Assembly (NCBI GenBank): GCA_027574665.1
Contig: CM050656.1
Span: forward strand, 15,761,501-15,825,500
DNA: 64,000 bases
Direction of reading: 5' to 3'
Source: Rhynochetos jubatus
Lineage: Eukaryota > Chordata > Aves > Eurypygiformes > Rhynochetidae
The notes beneath the pieces were generated by a model, which was not told the DNA's origin, ran no database searches, and saw nothing but the letters and a program-made list of their open reading frames with translations. The position numbers and the translations under genes were made by a program. This document shows positions 37,640 to 51,325 of this stretch, piece by piece. Within the stretch, counting starts at the first letter, position 1. Every line of letters begins with the position of its first letter.

Positions 37640-38475
37640 TAGGCTAATAGCGAAATGACCTTGTAGGAGGACATCCTTTCAAAAGTAGCTAAATCTGCTG
37701 ATGACACAGAGCTGAGAAGTAGTAAATACAGAGGAACAGAGCAAACAAAGTCATAATGATTTGGATAGAATTAGGCTTATGGGATGCTAAGTAGTTTATG
37801 CAGTTCCATGTAAAGAAGTAAAAGGTAATGAGGCTAGGGACCAAAAATAATCATGGAGACTGAAGTTTAAATTAAAGCATAACACAGAATATAGACCAGG
37901 AAAAGGAAGAGGGAATAAGATAGTTTAAAGTGTTTTCCATGCTCATACACAATATTTGGCAGCAATAAAAAGGAAAAAAAAGTTCAGAGCAGGAAATTGG
38001 ACAAGGTAGAGAAGAAAGAATATAGAGGGAATTATAATTTATCAATGGAAGGCACCACATGAAAGAATATTAAGGCCACATGTGGGATATTTTGTGCAAT
38101 TCTGATCAACACATTACATTGCAGAAAGGACATCACTAAGATGAAATAAAGTACTAGATGGACATCAAAATATCTTACAATTTGGGAGGATGGGTTATTA
38201 ATTTGGAAGAATGGTAAGTCAGCTTCAGCATTTGCAGGTTTTCAGAAATTATTTACAAATCATCATAGTCTTATATCTCATCCTAACAGGAAGGGCATGG
38301 ATTGATTACAGGCTGATAGTGAAATCAAGTAAAATGTTAAATTAGATATTAGAAAGTACAAACAGTAATTTAGCTAAACAATAAAATACTTTGCCAAGGC
38401 AAACTACAGCAGTACTGTTTATTTTAGGTCCTCAAAAGCAGGCTGGATTAATTTAGTGGGATTCTGTGACTTTTA
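37640..38475 (+). mobile_element. Very old CR1/L3-like LINE 3' half, sense
   Basis: Decayed CR1-clade ORF2 can be followed in order on the plus strand. Near 37660-37720, SADDTELRS stands at the FADDTKL catalytic site. At 38070-38102, LRPHVGYFVQF matches the RPHLEYCVQFW block, followed by HYIAERTSLR-like codons. At about 38339-38360, KLDIRKY matches the LDIRKKFF block. At 38370-38460, YFAKA and a KAGLI-type end stand at the C terminus. Spacing between the blocks is about that of a CR1 tail. Stops and frame changes are frequent, and nucleotide identity to the younger CR1 copies is not visible, so this is a much older lineage (L3-like by resemblance). It is non-functional. Confidence 0.7.
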
Positions 38476-38890
38476 ACAGCCAAGCATCCTATTAACTTAT
38501 CAAGAGTACTTCATGAAAAATACTTAGAATTGGACTCATAACCCATTAGATTTTTAAGGCGCTGAAAAAAAGCTAAGGCATAAAGTTCATACTGATATCA
38601 AGGGCAACAGTGTAGCTAAAATTCTTGCACAAATTATTAGAAACAGTGTTGTAAGGGGCTGTAACTCTGAATGAAGTATGTAAGTACATTCTTAATTTGA
38701 TATATACTCAGTAGACTTAGACCATGGTCAGTGAAATCACTCAATTAAATGTAAGCACATACTTAGGCACTATGGTAAACTGCTGGTAAATGCGAGAGCT
38801 TTGTAACTATTTGGCAGGGGCTTTTAAGTAGGCAGCGTACAAACATCTTGTGTATTCTACAACATGTATGGGCCCCAATACGAAAAGACA
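38476..38890. other. Unique non-coding sequence
   Basis: AT-rich. Nothing was recognised between the old LINE and the next CR1 copy. The first part may still be LINE 3' UTR. Confidence 0.5.
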
Positions 38891-39796
38891 GAATATCATA
38901 GAATGGCTTGGGTTGGAAGGGACCTCTAAAGGTCATCTAGTCCAACCCCCCTGCAGTGAGCAGGGACACCTTCAACTAGATCAGGTTGCTCAGAGCCCCG
39001 TCCAGCCTGACCTTGAATGTTTCCAAGGATGGAGCTTCTACCACCTCTCTGGGCAACCTGTGCCAGTGTTTCACCACCCTCATTGTAAAAAAACTTCTTC
39101 CTAATATCTAGTCTAAATCTCCCCTCTTTTACTTTGAAACCATTACCCCTTGTCCTGTTGCTACAGGCCCTATTGAAAAGTTTGACCCCATCATTCTTAT
39201 TGGCCCCCTTTAAGTACTGGAAGGCTGCAATAAGGTCTCCCCAGAGCCTTCTCTTCTCCAAGATGAACAACCCCAACTCTTTCAGCCTCTCTTCACAGGA
39301 GAGGTGTTCCAGCCCTCCGATCACTTTTGTGGCTCCCTCTGGACTCCAGCAGGTCCATGTCTGTCTTGTACTGAGGGCTCCAGAGCTGGACACAGTAGTC
39401 CAGGAGGGGTCTCACCAGAGTAGAGGGGGAGAATCACCTCCCTCAACCTGCTGGCCACGCTTCTTTTGATGCAGCCCAGGATACAACTGGCCTTTTGGGC
39501 TGCAAGTACACATTTCCAGCTCATATCCAGCTTTTTGTCCACCAGTACTCCCAAGTCCTTTTCCGCAGGGCTGCTCCCAATCCCTTCATCCCCCAGCTTG
39601 TATTGATAGTGGGGGTTGCCCTGACCCAGGTGCAGGACCTTGCACTTGGCCTTCTTGATCCTCATGAGGTTCATGTGGGCCCACTTCTCAAGCTTGTCCA
39701 GGTCCCTCTGGATAGCATCCCATCCCTCAGGCGTGTCAACTGTGTCACCACTCAGCTTGGTGTCATCTGCAAACTTGCTGAGGGTGCACTCATTTC
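38891..39796 (-). mobile_element. CR1 LINE 3' fragment, antisense, distinct subfamily
   Basis: It begins with a proper CR1 3' end (ATCATAGAATGGCTTGGGTTGG at about 38895) and runs antisense for about 900 bp. It contains ORF2 C-terminal pieces ([18 protein letters not shown] and [10 protein letters not shown] within 38926-39393). Further up are the [20 protein letters not shown] region and the catalytic [15 protein letters not shown] block (39321-39815). The protein is broken into at least two frames. Compared with the 14 kb and 42 kb copies the wording differs steadily (for example TTGAATGTTTCCAAGGATGG against TTGAACACTTCCAGGGATGG), which marks another CR1 subfamily. It is 5'-truncated at about 39796, within the reverse transcriptase. 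Confidence 0.95.
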
Positions 39797-42020
39797 TACA
39801 TGCAAATAATTCCAATGTTAAAGTTGAAAATGTGTCAACATCTGTGTGACAACTTGACTAGGTCTTTAAAGATAGATTTTTAAGCATTTGAAAGATCCAG
39901 AGTACCACATAGCATGGATCAATCATGGAAAGCAACGGGTATTTAAATTAGTAGCACTTCAAGGAAAAATAGTCATCACTATAAAAAAAACATAGCATTT
40001 AAATACCTTTTGAAAATATAACCAATTTCCCTTCATATTTTTAAATACCTTTTAACCTCTGGACACCACAGACTAAAATCTTTCATAAAATCCTGGTGGA
40101 GAGATGCTATATCCAAGCATTTTTACAAGAAATTATATAGAAAATTCTTGCTTCTAATATTAATTTTAAATAACTAAATACAGAAATTGATAAAGTGAAT
40201 TAGATCACACCTTCCACTTGAATTTCAGTCTTTAGGAATCCAGAAATTTTCAGACTTTGTTTTTTCCCAGAGAAAGAGAAAACAAGTTAAAGATGCCATC
40301 ATATGTGCTTTTCTATTAAATTAATGCATAGTCCTATTACTAAATGGATATTCTATTTATAAGCACATGGAAGATAAAGAACTTGCAAAAAGACATGGAT
40401 ATATTGCTGATATAAAACTGTTTTTCTGACATTCGCTGCATTGGAAAATGCTAATAAATCAAATAGTGTGTAAAAAGAAATAAAACCTGCCATTTGTATA
40501 CTAATAACTGAGATCTGTATGCAATTAATACATATGAATTAATTTATTTTGAGGGGTTTTAACTAGCTCCTACTCAGTCAGGGCATACAAAAATCTTCTG
40601 TCAATAAAACCTGGATTAAAAAAATCAGCACTGTCTGATATATTTGGCACTTCAACTTGGAGAAAATTTGTGAGAACAGTAAAAGGGAGAGACATTGTAA
40701 AGATGCAGGGGAAAATTAAACCCCAAAAGCTTCTAAAATCAAGGAAAAAGAAAAAGCAAACAAACCCCAAACAAAAAACAAACCCAAGAAGCTGAACTAG
40801 GACTGAAATACATGTAGGACATATAAAGGAACAGAGAATCAAATAAAAGAGATGCAAACGAAAGGGAACAGAATTTTCTAGAGAGATGGAGGGTAGCCTG
40901 GGGGAAGCCTCCAGAAAAAGAGTTGCATAAAAGTGTTACAAAACAAGAGGAAAGATGGAAAAAGAAGGCAGTGAGTAACAAGAAAGCAGAGACAGCATAA
41001 AAGCCATAAAGGAGAAAGATGAATAATGTAAAGAAAGCATTTTCTTTCCTTTTTCTCTTCCCTCAAGATATATTTGCCCTTTAAGAATTACTCTTTCACT
41101 TATTTTTATTTCTCCAGAAACTGGAAGTTTGGACTGTGATGGAAACAAGGGTTAAAACCTATTTAACTTTTACCTTTAAATCTTTACATGTAAAAATTAA
41201 AAGTCTGAATTCCAGAGACAGTTGTTGACGAGCTATAAGGCTGCTTTGCTTGAATGATTAAAGGTACAGCGTCCAAAACTTCTAGTGGGGTTTTATGGGT
41301 GAGCAGAGTCCCTGACAATCAGCTCTTACGTGACAAAATATGCATTTAAAGCTTTACACTCAAAACCACTTACATTCCTTTGCCTCCCATTCAGCAACTC
41401 CTGAACATCACAGGCAGTGCTACGTCTAACACAATCTGCAGAAAGACTTATCAGTACTACTACAAAACATGCAGGAAACAAAATGAAAGAAAACTCCTTG
41501 ATAGCAAGGGGACAGTTTTATAAGTGTGGAAAATAATATCTCAGTTTCCTGAAGTACCTGTCTTCATAAATGAAACTGTTTCTCATCTCTCCTTCTCAGA
41601 AAAGCACACTCAACTGACTGCTCTTACAATCATTAAACGTTTTGTGGGTAGTAGAATACTTGTACCCATTCTTTTCCTTTCTTATGAGTTTAGACTTTCA
41701 AATTCTGTAGGACTTTTATGTATATGTTGTGTATGAGCACTAAAGTGATGAAACTAAGCTAGACAAAACGATTTTGGTTTTAAAAGAATTTTTGGAAATA
41801 CAATCCTGGAAGTATGAAGATTTGTTTTAAATACTTCTCAGTAGAGTTCAGCAGAAATTTCTGTTTTGTTTTTTTTTTTTCCCCACCACAGACAGTTCCA
41901 AAAGCTCTCTGTAAAAATGTATAAAAGGGAGAGTTCTAATGCAGACTAACACAGCAATTTGTATACTTCTCTGTTCTGATTCTAAGAACTCACACCCAAT
42001 TACCTACAGCTCAGAAAACA
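39797..42020. other. Unique AT-rich non-coding sequence
   Basis: No gene was recognised. Overlapping minus-strand frames at 40570-41148 are rich in Phe, Leu, Ser and Cys because the plus strand is A-rich there. Their hydrophobic look reflects composition, not a membrane protein. A T-run lies near 41869-41880. Confidence 0.5.
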
Positions 42021-42925
42021 TAGCATCATAGAATGGTTTGGGCTGGAAAAGACCTTAAAGATCATCTAGCTCCAACCCCCATGCCATGGGCAGGGACACC
42101 CTCCACTAGACCAGGTTGTTCAAAACCTCATCCAGCCTGGCCAGGGACGGGGCATCGCCAGCTTCTCTGGGTAACCTTTTCCAATGCCTCCCCACTCTCT
42201 CTGGGAAGAATTTTTTCCTGACATCCAATCTGAATCTACCCACTTTCAATTTAAACCTGTTACCCCTTGTCCTGTCACTACAGGCCCCTGTATGAAGTCC
42301 CCCCCAGCTTTCCAGTCCCCCTTCAGGCACTGGAAGGTGCTATAAGATCTCCCTGGAGCCTTCTCTTCTCCAGGCTGGACAAGCCCAGCTCTCTCAGCCT
42401 GTCCCCATAGCAGAGGTGCTCCAGCCCTCTGAGCATCTTTGTGGCCTCCTCTGGACATGCTCCAATCAGTAGATATCCTTCTTATGTTGGGGGTTCCAGA
42501 GCTGGACACAATACTCCAGTTGAGGTCTCATGAGAGCTGAGTAGAGGGGAAGAATCACCTCCCTCAACCTGCTGGCCACACTTCTCTGGGTACAGCCCAG
42601 AATATGGTTGGCTTTCTGGGCTGTCAAAGCACACTGCCGGCTCATGTCCAGCTTTTCATCCACCAGTACCCCCAAGTCCTTCTCCTCAGGGCTGCTCTCA
42701 GTCCATTCTCCGCCCAGCCTGTACTTGCGCTTGGGATTGCACTGACCCATGTGCAGGACCTTGCCCTTGGCCTTGTTGAACTTCATGAGATTGGCAGAGG
42801 CCCACCTCTCCAGCCTGTCAAGGTCCCTCTGGATGGCATCCCTTCCCTCCAGTGTGTCAACTGCACCACAGAGCTTGATGTCATCAGCAAACTTGCTGAG
42901 GGTGAACTCAATCCCACTGTCAAAC
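42021..42925 (-). mobile_element. CR1 LINE 3' fragment, antisense, same subfamily as the 14 kb copy
   Basis: A CR1 3' end (CATCATAGAATGGTTTGGGC) starts at about 42025 and the copy runs antisense for about 900 bp. The stretch 42430-42890 is nearly identical to 14730-15180, including the unusual CAGTAGATATCCTTCTTATG segment, so the two belong to one subfamily. ORF2 pieces visible on the minus strand include [20 protein letters not shown] (42466-42939 frame), with T to I next to the catalytic aspartates. The thumb-like [18 protein letters not shown] and the tail GRFRLDVRKKFF are also visible. Near 42140 a 12-base in-frame segment (TTGAACACTTCC in the other copies) is missing. 5' truncation falls at about 42925. 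Confidence 0.95.
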
Positions 42926-45900
42926 ATGTTACCTATCAAATTATCATGTCGTCTGAAATGCTCTTTCCCTTTTGGCTATTAGCTAAAAGACTTCAACAGA
43001 AGTTCACGCAAGCAAATGAATAATACAGAATTGCCAGTAAGGCAGTATTTTCTCATGAAGAAATATTGTAACTATAAAACCCAAATCTGTACTCTTGTAT
43101 TGATTGTGTATTCTTGTACTTGCACTGACTCTGTATGATCTCGTGTGTTCTCAGATTTTTATCATCTTCGTGGAATGCATGATCAGCTAAGATCTTCCTA
43201 GGCATTTTAGCAACTGTGTGCCACAAAAGATAGAAATCAGGAAAAACAGACATGCAGATTATAAGAATGACCACACAAGATATGAAGAAATGATAGTTGA
43301 GTTCAATGCACATCAGCTCTTGAATGAAAGAAGTGGAAGTGGTGACAGTATCTGAGTAGAACAATTGTTAACACGCCCACAGACTTCCCATCCATTTTGC
43401 AGGTATTCTCTCAAGGCATTACAATGTGCTCCTTGGTTACTAGAAAACTAGGCAATTAATACATTTATTTTATTGCTATTGATATGTATTATGTCATCTT
43501 TATAGACTTCACTAAGATTTATTTCTGCCCTACGAGAAGAGCTATTTCCTGTAATACTATCACAACTAAGTTATCTGATGCTAGCCAAATGGAGTCACAG
43601 TGTTTTTATGGAAGGAAAAACTCTTTATCAGAGGAACCACAGTCCCTCATCAGACAGATCCTTTCTGGTTTTTGGCTGGTTCAGTTATTTAGGATGCTGA
43701 AAGGAAGAAAATATTTGGCTGGCTGTAAAACTTAAAACCACAAACAGCTATTTAGACCTGGAGCTCATGAATCTAGTAGAGCTGATAAGAATTTATAAGT
43801 TTACGAGAGAAAAGATAATGTAACGGTGTGTTCAGCACCTGTATCAAAATAAGATGAAATAATATGGACACCATATACTTTGCTTCAATTTACTTTCCTT
43901 CTAGTCTTGATGCCAACTGCTTTTGTTAACATGTCCACTCCTTGGAGAAAAATTCACCAAAACTAACATCACAAAGGAGGATTCTATTTCAGCTGTACAT
44001 TTGACATCTGCATTTGATGTGTTAATTACAGCTATTCATTACATCACTCTAAATCTGCACAGTTCCAGCCATTTTGAGCAATTCCTAAATGGCAGAATGA
44101 ATTTTCATTATGTGTCATTCTCCTTGCACTTCCTTGTAAAATTCTAGATTTCAAAGTTTAATTTTATAAGATCACCAAGACAGACACCATGACAGGAAAA
44201 GAAGAATATGCTACTAGGATCCCAAAGCCTCTTGAAAAGTGAATGGTCAGTGTCCCAGAATGATGAAAGAGTACGTTTGACAGTGTATGCTCTGTTTATT
44301 ACATGAAAAAAACCTATTCCTCCTCTGAGAATTCACAAGCTGGAAATGCAGTTTATTTGCTGCCTGTTACACTTGGGTACTTCTGCTTAAATTATCCATT
44401 CCATAGATTCCTTCTTGTCTCAACTTGAAGCTTGTCACATTAAGACATGATGGAACACTAATACAAGCAATTTTTATCTAACAGATACAAATGGTATTGA
44501 CTGCTATCTCCCTAAACTTCCTTTTCTATTGGCTTAATGTAAACATTTCCAGTTAAAACATCTAGGAAGTCATAGATATAAAATACATTACTGAAGTGAA
44601 TACACAGACCATTTACATTTGCAGATATTAAGAGCAAAACGGATATTGTACTCTCGCAATATTAATATCTACATAAAACAGGTCACTGAGTTTAATGCAG
44701 AAAATCTTTCATTAAGGGTTTGTGCAACTCACTCAACTACTGCCTCTGAATGGGAAACAGGGATCATTATACAGGTAGTTCAGGACAACAGTGATTCCTG
44801 GTAAACATATGTAGATCAGCTAGTAAAAATTCCTTCATGTTAGTCAGGATGGGTAAGTGAGAAATTCCAAATTATGATAAATTTTGTCACAGCATGGGAG
44901 ATCAATTATGGCTTAAAACTCTGCAGACGAGAATGAAGACAGATTTCCTCTTATTGCTGCTGTAAGAACATGCTCCTCTAGGCAAGTGAGGCTTACAAAA
45001 TTTTGAGGCATCTCATGTTGGTGAAAGAAGGTTCCAATCTCAAATCTCAGTCTCAAAGACAACCCCAGCTCAGCAACACAGCTTCTCTGCTAAATAAGCC
45101 CCAAAAGAATTGTGATGATCCCAGCTAAAGAATGCTAAAAAGGAGGGGAAGGAAAACTATTTTAAAGGGCATATGCACAAAAGTGCTGCCTGTTGACTTT
45201 CATTTTGCAAAAATACCATTTTTGCATTTCATGTAAAGGTGCTTTGGTATAAACATGGTATTCTTCCTATTCTTTCTGCATTTTCAAATCTTGATAAAAA
45301 ATTGTGTTAGTGAAAGGGGAATGGAAAAATTAAAAACATAGCGCAAACATATATATTCTTTTTTTTCTCCCCTAAAATAAATAATCATATTGTCACACAA
45401 TTTCCTTAGCCCATGTGTTTCCACTAGATTAGCACTTCTATATGAATTTGGTTTGATACAACTGGCCTACTCCTTGCTGATATTACAGTACTCATACCTC
45501 TTTTTAACATGGGACTTTTCAGTTTCTCTCCAAAGCAATTTCTCTTCCCACATTAAAGAAGAATGGATGTGCAAGATGATGTACAACATATACTAGAAAC
45601 AAATACAGACTCAAATGCCAATTATAAGAACAAGGTTATACATTAACTACCTCTGTTTCCAAAATTACTGTAAAATATCACGTTATGCTTTTCATTACAA
45701 GAGATACTAGCCTAAAAGTACCACTACACTGAGGGTACTTTCCCATCTGGAGAGATGAAAAATATTAGAAGCACTCAGTCAGACAAAAGCGTAACTCAGA
45801 TTTTATTGCTAAAACTTCCAGCCAGCACAATGTACTCTAAGTTACTATTTATATTTTTAACAACCATTCTTTTATGAGTAAATGGGTAAAATACTTTCAT

Positions 45901-48221
45901 TAAATAAATTGCATAGAATAAAATACTTAAATATGACTAGTGTGACTGGCTTTTTACCATCAAAAGAGCTGGCACTTTAGCACTGGCTCAGAAAGCACCA
46001 TGCTTTATTCTGATGTTGGTCCCTTTTTGGCCCTAATTAAACAAGACAGTGCTCTAAAGTGTCTTTCTACTTTGTGCACATACATCCACTGATGTTTGCA
46101 TGTATAACAGCAGCTTATGGCTCAACAGCAAGATATTCCGGATTGAAACATGCATACGATTCCAGATATCAAAGTTAGCTTTAGTTTGACTTTGTGAGAT
46201 TCTAAAAGCAGCTGTGCTTTGTTGCACTTCCTTAGATCCCAATAGTGATTTAGTTCTGAGGATTATATATTTGTCTCTTATGTGTCAAAAGTCTTATCCC
46301 TAGTGACATTACAACTCTGTTTTTGTATTTAATGTAAAAGCATGATAGCTTCACATTGATGATTGTCAGCAGTTGCTATTTATCATCTGTCAAAAGTATT
46401 CCTCATGGGAAGACAGAAAATCAAATGGATTATGGCTGGTTTTTTAGTTGCTTAAAGGAATCTTACATGACACAGGCTAAAAAGAATGGTGAAACTGCTC
46501 CTGACAACCAAGTTAGCATTCATAACAATATGCGATTTTATGTACATAGCAGGAGAACTGTCAGACGTCTTGACAAAGCAGCACATTTAGAAATGCTATG
46601 TCAGTTCACTCGTCTGACCTCTTGGTTGCAAGACCACCTGATACTGTTGTTGCACATTTCTAAAACTACTTACAGTATTCTCTAGAAAGAAAACTCATGA
46701 AAAACCAAGACTTCAACTAAACATGACAGATGAAATATCTAATAGTAGATGGTAAAAATATCTGATAATTATATCTCTGCAGTATCTTTTGGTTAAGATT
46801 TTTTAGAACTAAGAAGTATATATACTCTCCAAAGAGAGGAAGAAGAATGAAAGAGCCAGCACCTGCAACAGGACTTCTATGTGCCTCAAAGTCACTTCCC
46901 TGCAGTTATACAATAACTAGAAGAAGGTTTCCTTTCTTGAAGAAATGAGGAACTTTATCATATTATATATGTTTTCTCAAATATGGCTGAAGGAGAAATT
47001 AAAGAGAAAATACTAATTTAGGCTTAGTCACCTCCCTATTTGCATCAAACACGCACACAAGTTGATCACAGACATAGTTATGAATTTTATGTAAAACTTA
47101 CACAAATCTTTCTGGTTGCCTCTAAAAAATTAAGCCACGGAAAATGAAACATTAAAATTTCTCATCTTTTTGACTGTTTAATGCTTTAAAAATGTCAATT
47201 TGTATCACAACTGAAAGATAATTAAGTAATTGAAACATACTATCTGTGGTTTTTACTCAGACTATCTGGAAAGAGAAGGTATTCAAGAGTTGGAGTTAAA
47301 GCTCCTAGAGGCATGATGGGTGAATCTCAAAACGTGTAAACCCTTTTAATGTAGGAGTTAACTGCATTATGAATAGACTCTTCATTCAGCCTGCATTCTG
47401 GGAAAAATCATGGACTTCGTTCATGTTGCAATGCTGTGAAAAAGACTATTTTAATGACATTTCATTTGGAATCCAGACTACAAAAGTGGTTTGCTGGTCC
47501 AGCATTCTCCATGATCTCCTTAACCTGTTTCAGGTTTGATATCCTTTTATCTTTAATAAACCTACTGAAAGGGATTCGGTGTTTCACAGATAATTATGCC
47601 CCACCTCTAATTTCAGTACATTATAAGAGATAGATTAAGGGAAATTCAGGGAAGCAATAGGGATTTAAATGATATAAAATAGAATAAAAGATTTAAAATT
47701 CAGTCTTTTTAGTTTCACCTTACATTGTCTGACAGAGAAACCAGCTTTATTTCAACCTTAATGGTCGTGTGGAGATTACTGGTCAAAGTGCAGAGAATAT
47801 AAAGCTCCTGTTATAGAAGTACTTCTGAAAAACCCAAAGCTTAGATCTGGGCTTCCACCTTCTTTGAAGCTTATTATGAAAACCCGTTCCATGACAAATG
47901 TCCAGATAATGATATACTGTAACAATACCTTCGTTTTCAAGAGCCATCTTACAGACTTGTGCAGCACTGTACCACCATTGGAATTAGAACTCTTAAAATA
48001 TTTTATGTCCTTCTGGAGTTGTTAAAAGTGACAGAAGTCAGAATAACTCTGCAAATCTGAGTTTGAAAAAAGTGCCATATCCTGTACATGGCCACAGAAG
48101 GACAGTGCTAACATTAGTGAACAAGAAAAATCCAATGATTAAGCTCATTAGAAGAATGTATATCAGCAACAAATTTAAGTAATGATTTAAAGTCATAATA
48201 ACAAAAAAAACCCTCACATAC

Positions 48222-48236
48222 AAAAAAAAAAAAAAA
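48222..48236. repeat. Poly-A run
   Basis: A run of 15 A. Confidence 0.9.
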
Positions 48237-48566
48237 GCAGCAACACAAATTGTATGAGTCACAACTAGAATTAGGATCTAATACTATGTCTGAGCCAGTT
48301 TCAGTGTCAGGCTTCCTTTACATTTAGTCTCACACACTGTGGAAAGGAAAAATGAACTTTTATAGAAGACAAAAGGATAGTTCTCAAAAGAAGCATCTTT
48401 TTTCCCCAACTTTAGCATAGGTGTTCTGCATTATTTAGGGATACATTGATTTCACCTCTCTGTGAAGTCCTGGTAAGAGTATTCTCTGTGCAGACAGGTT
48501 TCGAGGAATCAGTGGTAATACATGAGGCATATAAATACTACAGCAATGAGTACCATAGGGAAATGT

Positions 48567-48590
48567 AAAAAAAAAAAAAAAAAAAAAAAA
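48567..48590. repeat. Poly-A run of 24
   Basis: The longest homopolymer in the window. No SINE or LINE body or processed gene copy was recognised directly upstream on the plus strand. Confidence 0.92.
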
Positions 48591-51325
48591 TCAGTGTGGA
48601 CTTTATGCTTTGTTTGCATTTACTAACTGAGCTGGAGGATTTTGTTTTCCGTGTTAGGTATCATAAAGCTTGTAAACAGGAAGAATGAGAAAAGATGTAT
48701 CTAAATACCTTTGAATCTCTCTTGAGTGCCAGTGATAGAAGTGTATTTTACAGATGAAAACACAGCAAGACCAGGAATTTCTAGGTTTTACTAATTCTTG
48801 TCTTTAGATGGATCAAATTTTAATGACCTATTCAAAATTCTAGAATTGAATAGGCCTCTTCTTGACTACCAGAACACAAATTAATTCAAGTTTGCTAGCT
48901 GTCTAGACTGTATTTTCACTTTTTGCTTCATCACATTCATAGAGGTAACTGCACATGTGTACATGGTTATATATAATGCACAGCCTCACACGCACTGATT
49001 TTCAAGTACACACAAATTGCAAATTACACTGGAGCTATGCACTGATGCATAAAATATTGTTATATGTAAGGTCACATTCAACACATTCATGGATTGAATA
49101 CAGTGACTGCCATTTCTACATTAAACAGTCATTGCTGGGAGCCCATGATTGCCTACCTATGCTCAATACTCATTTGTAAGGTTCACTCAGCTCACATGGC
49201 TCTCTCAAATGATGCTTTTCTTTTAGTAAGGTTACAGGCGAGAAAGGACTTGTCACATGCATGCTGTGGATGGATGGGACAGATGGCTTTCTGCACAGCA
49301 ATAAAGCTGGGATGAGTGCTACAAAAAAGGCAGTGCCTCGGGTGTGAATCTGTTGGGAATGAGTCCATTAAGGGACCCCTAGGTGTTTTTTTTTTTTTCC
49401 CAAGCTCTGTTTTTCATACTGAACAGCTCCTTTTAATGAGCACTAATGTCCACTCTGATCAATATCTGTATCAGAAAGCATTACTGTCACTTTATCTGGT
49501 CATACCCAAAATAAAAGAGAGAATATCCAGTGTTTTTTGGGTTTTTTTTTTGTGCAGCATAAAGAATTCCAGCCAAACAGTTCTTGACAATGAAATATGG
49601 AGAAGCAGAATGAACATAAACACTCATGGATCTTTCTCCTTGTGATGGCCCTTCTTAATTTCATGACAGCCCTGTGATTGATACTGTCAATATCCATGAC
49701 ACAAGCCACTTCTCCCCATTTGTCAAACTACAGCAGAGCAGCAGCAAATGGCTGGCAACACACATGTTGTTTTCTGTAAGACTTAATTAGGAGAAAGGAT
49801 GTTGAAAGCATTTTTACAGCAATAGACAAAAATGAGGACAAAGATTCACACTTAGGCCTCCCCTTTTTTGTATGTTTGTTCAGGAATCCATGCTTGACCA
49901 CCACTCTCGCTAAGAAAAACTGATACTTGTTTTCTAGTTCTCCTATGAAGACCTTACTGTTTTTTCCCCCCAGGCAGAGGTGTTGAGAGCAGTGGGATGT
50001 GAGTCCCTGTCATGAGAGACTGGCTGTCACATGGAGTGGAGAAAGAAGAACTACTGTAATTCAGAAACTTGGACAAGGAAGTGATTAATCGGGGGGGATT
50101 AATCTTTCAGCACCACCCTGCCAATCGCAGCAGTCCTCATTGCACAGCATTACACACTTTTGATCCTGTACCAGTCCTCAAGTGTTGACCCCACTGAAGG
50201 AAGAGTATGGAAACAAAGTATATTCCTCCTACAGGCTTTCTGACAGTTTGGGCAAATAAGAAATTAATATCCCAGCTACATTTGGGGGAAGGGAAAAAAA
50301 CCACCATGCTCAAAGTCTGAGTTAGTATTTTCTGAATTCAGATCACTCATCATATGTCTACATGCTTCTATCTGCTGAATTTAAATGTAAAGCATGCCAA
50401 AGGTGGCATATTTTAGAGTTTTGATTATAAAAAGAAAAAGAGAAATGGAAAATTTAGGAGATTACATAGCAGTTCCAGAGATAAACAGCATATTCCTGTG
50501 CAAAATAAAGTATGTGACCATATTTAGTTATCGAACAACTATAACACAAGTTCTCTGTACTTGGAGTATCTTTCCCAATAATGTCATTCCCACTCTCCTA
50601 GCCATCAGTGAAGGCCATTAAATTTATATGTTAATACTGAACAGTAAATTCATTCACTTGCAAAAGTAAACTTAATTCCAAAAATTTTCACGTGCCCTGT
50701 CTGCAAAGAATTTAAATTAGTAGTTTGAATAAATAAATATGAATATCAAGAATTCCAGTCTAGGTTTGGAACAGTTTTATATTTTTGCAATACACTCATA
50801 TTCTTGGCTGCTGCATTCACAATGGACTATTTTTCATTGCTTCATTCAAGGTCTTTTTTTTTTTCTTTTTCTATTATCATCCTCACGACCTCCACCTTTT
50901 AACGTGCCTCCCTTGCATTGACTAGGGTCTAACAGAAAAAGCTTACAGCCTTCTTCAAAGGCTGTTTTCCAGCATTGTTTTGAACAGACAAGAAGCAAAT
51001 AGATGCTACAACTGTTCCTCCTCTAGCAATCCCTTAAATACCCTTCAGGTATGCTTTGTCCCCCAGCCTAGTTAGCTATTCTGTTGGTGCCTGCTCAGCA
51101 ATGACAGACTGCCTGTGTAATCTGACCTTGTCAGCTGTTTCTAATTACTGCAGCAGCACCACAGACTGTGCTCTCTATAGGCCTACCAGCCTGGTCTCAT
51201 GGGATGTTCCAGTCCCACTGATAATCGATGTCATTCAACCGTAAATGTTTAGAGAAGCATCTATCCCTCTGTAAGTCACACCTCCATAACTTGACACTAT
51301 AGGAAACAGCACTGTGGGAACATAT

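Larger units (their letters stand above)
42926..51325. other. Unique AT-rich non-coding sequence
   Basis: No gene or further transposon was recognised. Poly-A runs lie at 48222-48236 and 48567-48590. Short frames such as 46356-46685 plus (109 codons) and 49316-49645 plus (109 codons) have no domain. Sequence just before 51326 turns slightly GC-richer but shows no repeat I know. Confidence 0.5.

Noticed and set aside
40570..41148. Overlapping hydrophobic minus-strand frames that look like membrane proteins
   Set aside because: They read an A-rich plus strand, so Phe, Leu and Ser are expected. Several frames overlap and none has a family pattern.
41535..41580. CTCAGTTTCCT word as a MIR core
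   Set aside because: Only about 11 bases match and the expected flanking blocks are absent.
48567..48590. Poly-A run as the tail of a processed pseudogene
   Set aside because: No gene-like sequence, open frame or polyadenylation signal was seen directly upstream, and no flanking duplication.
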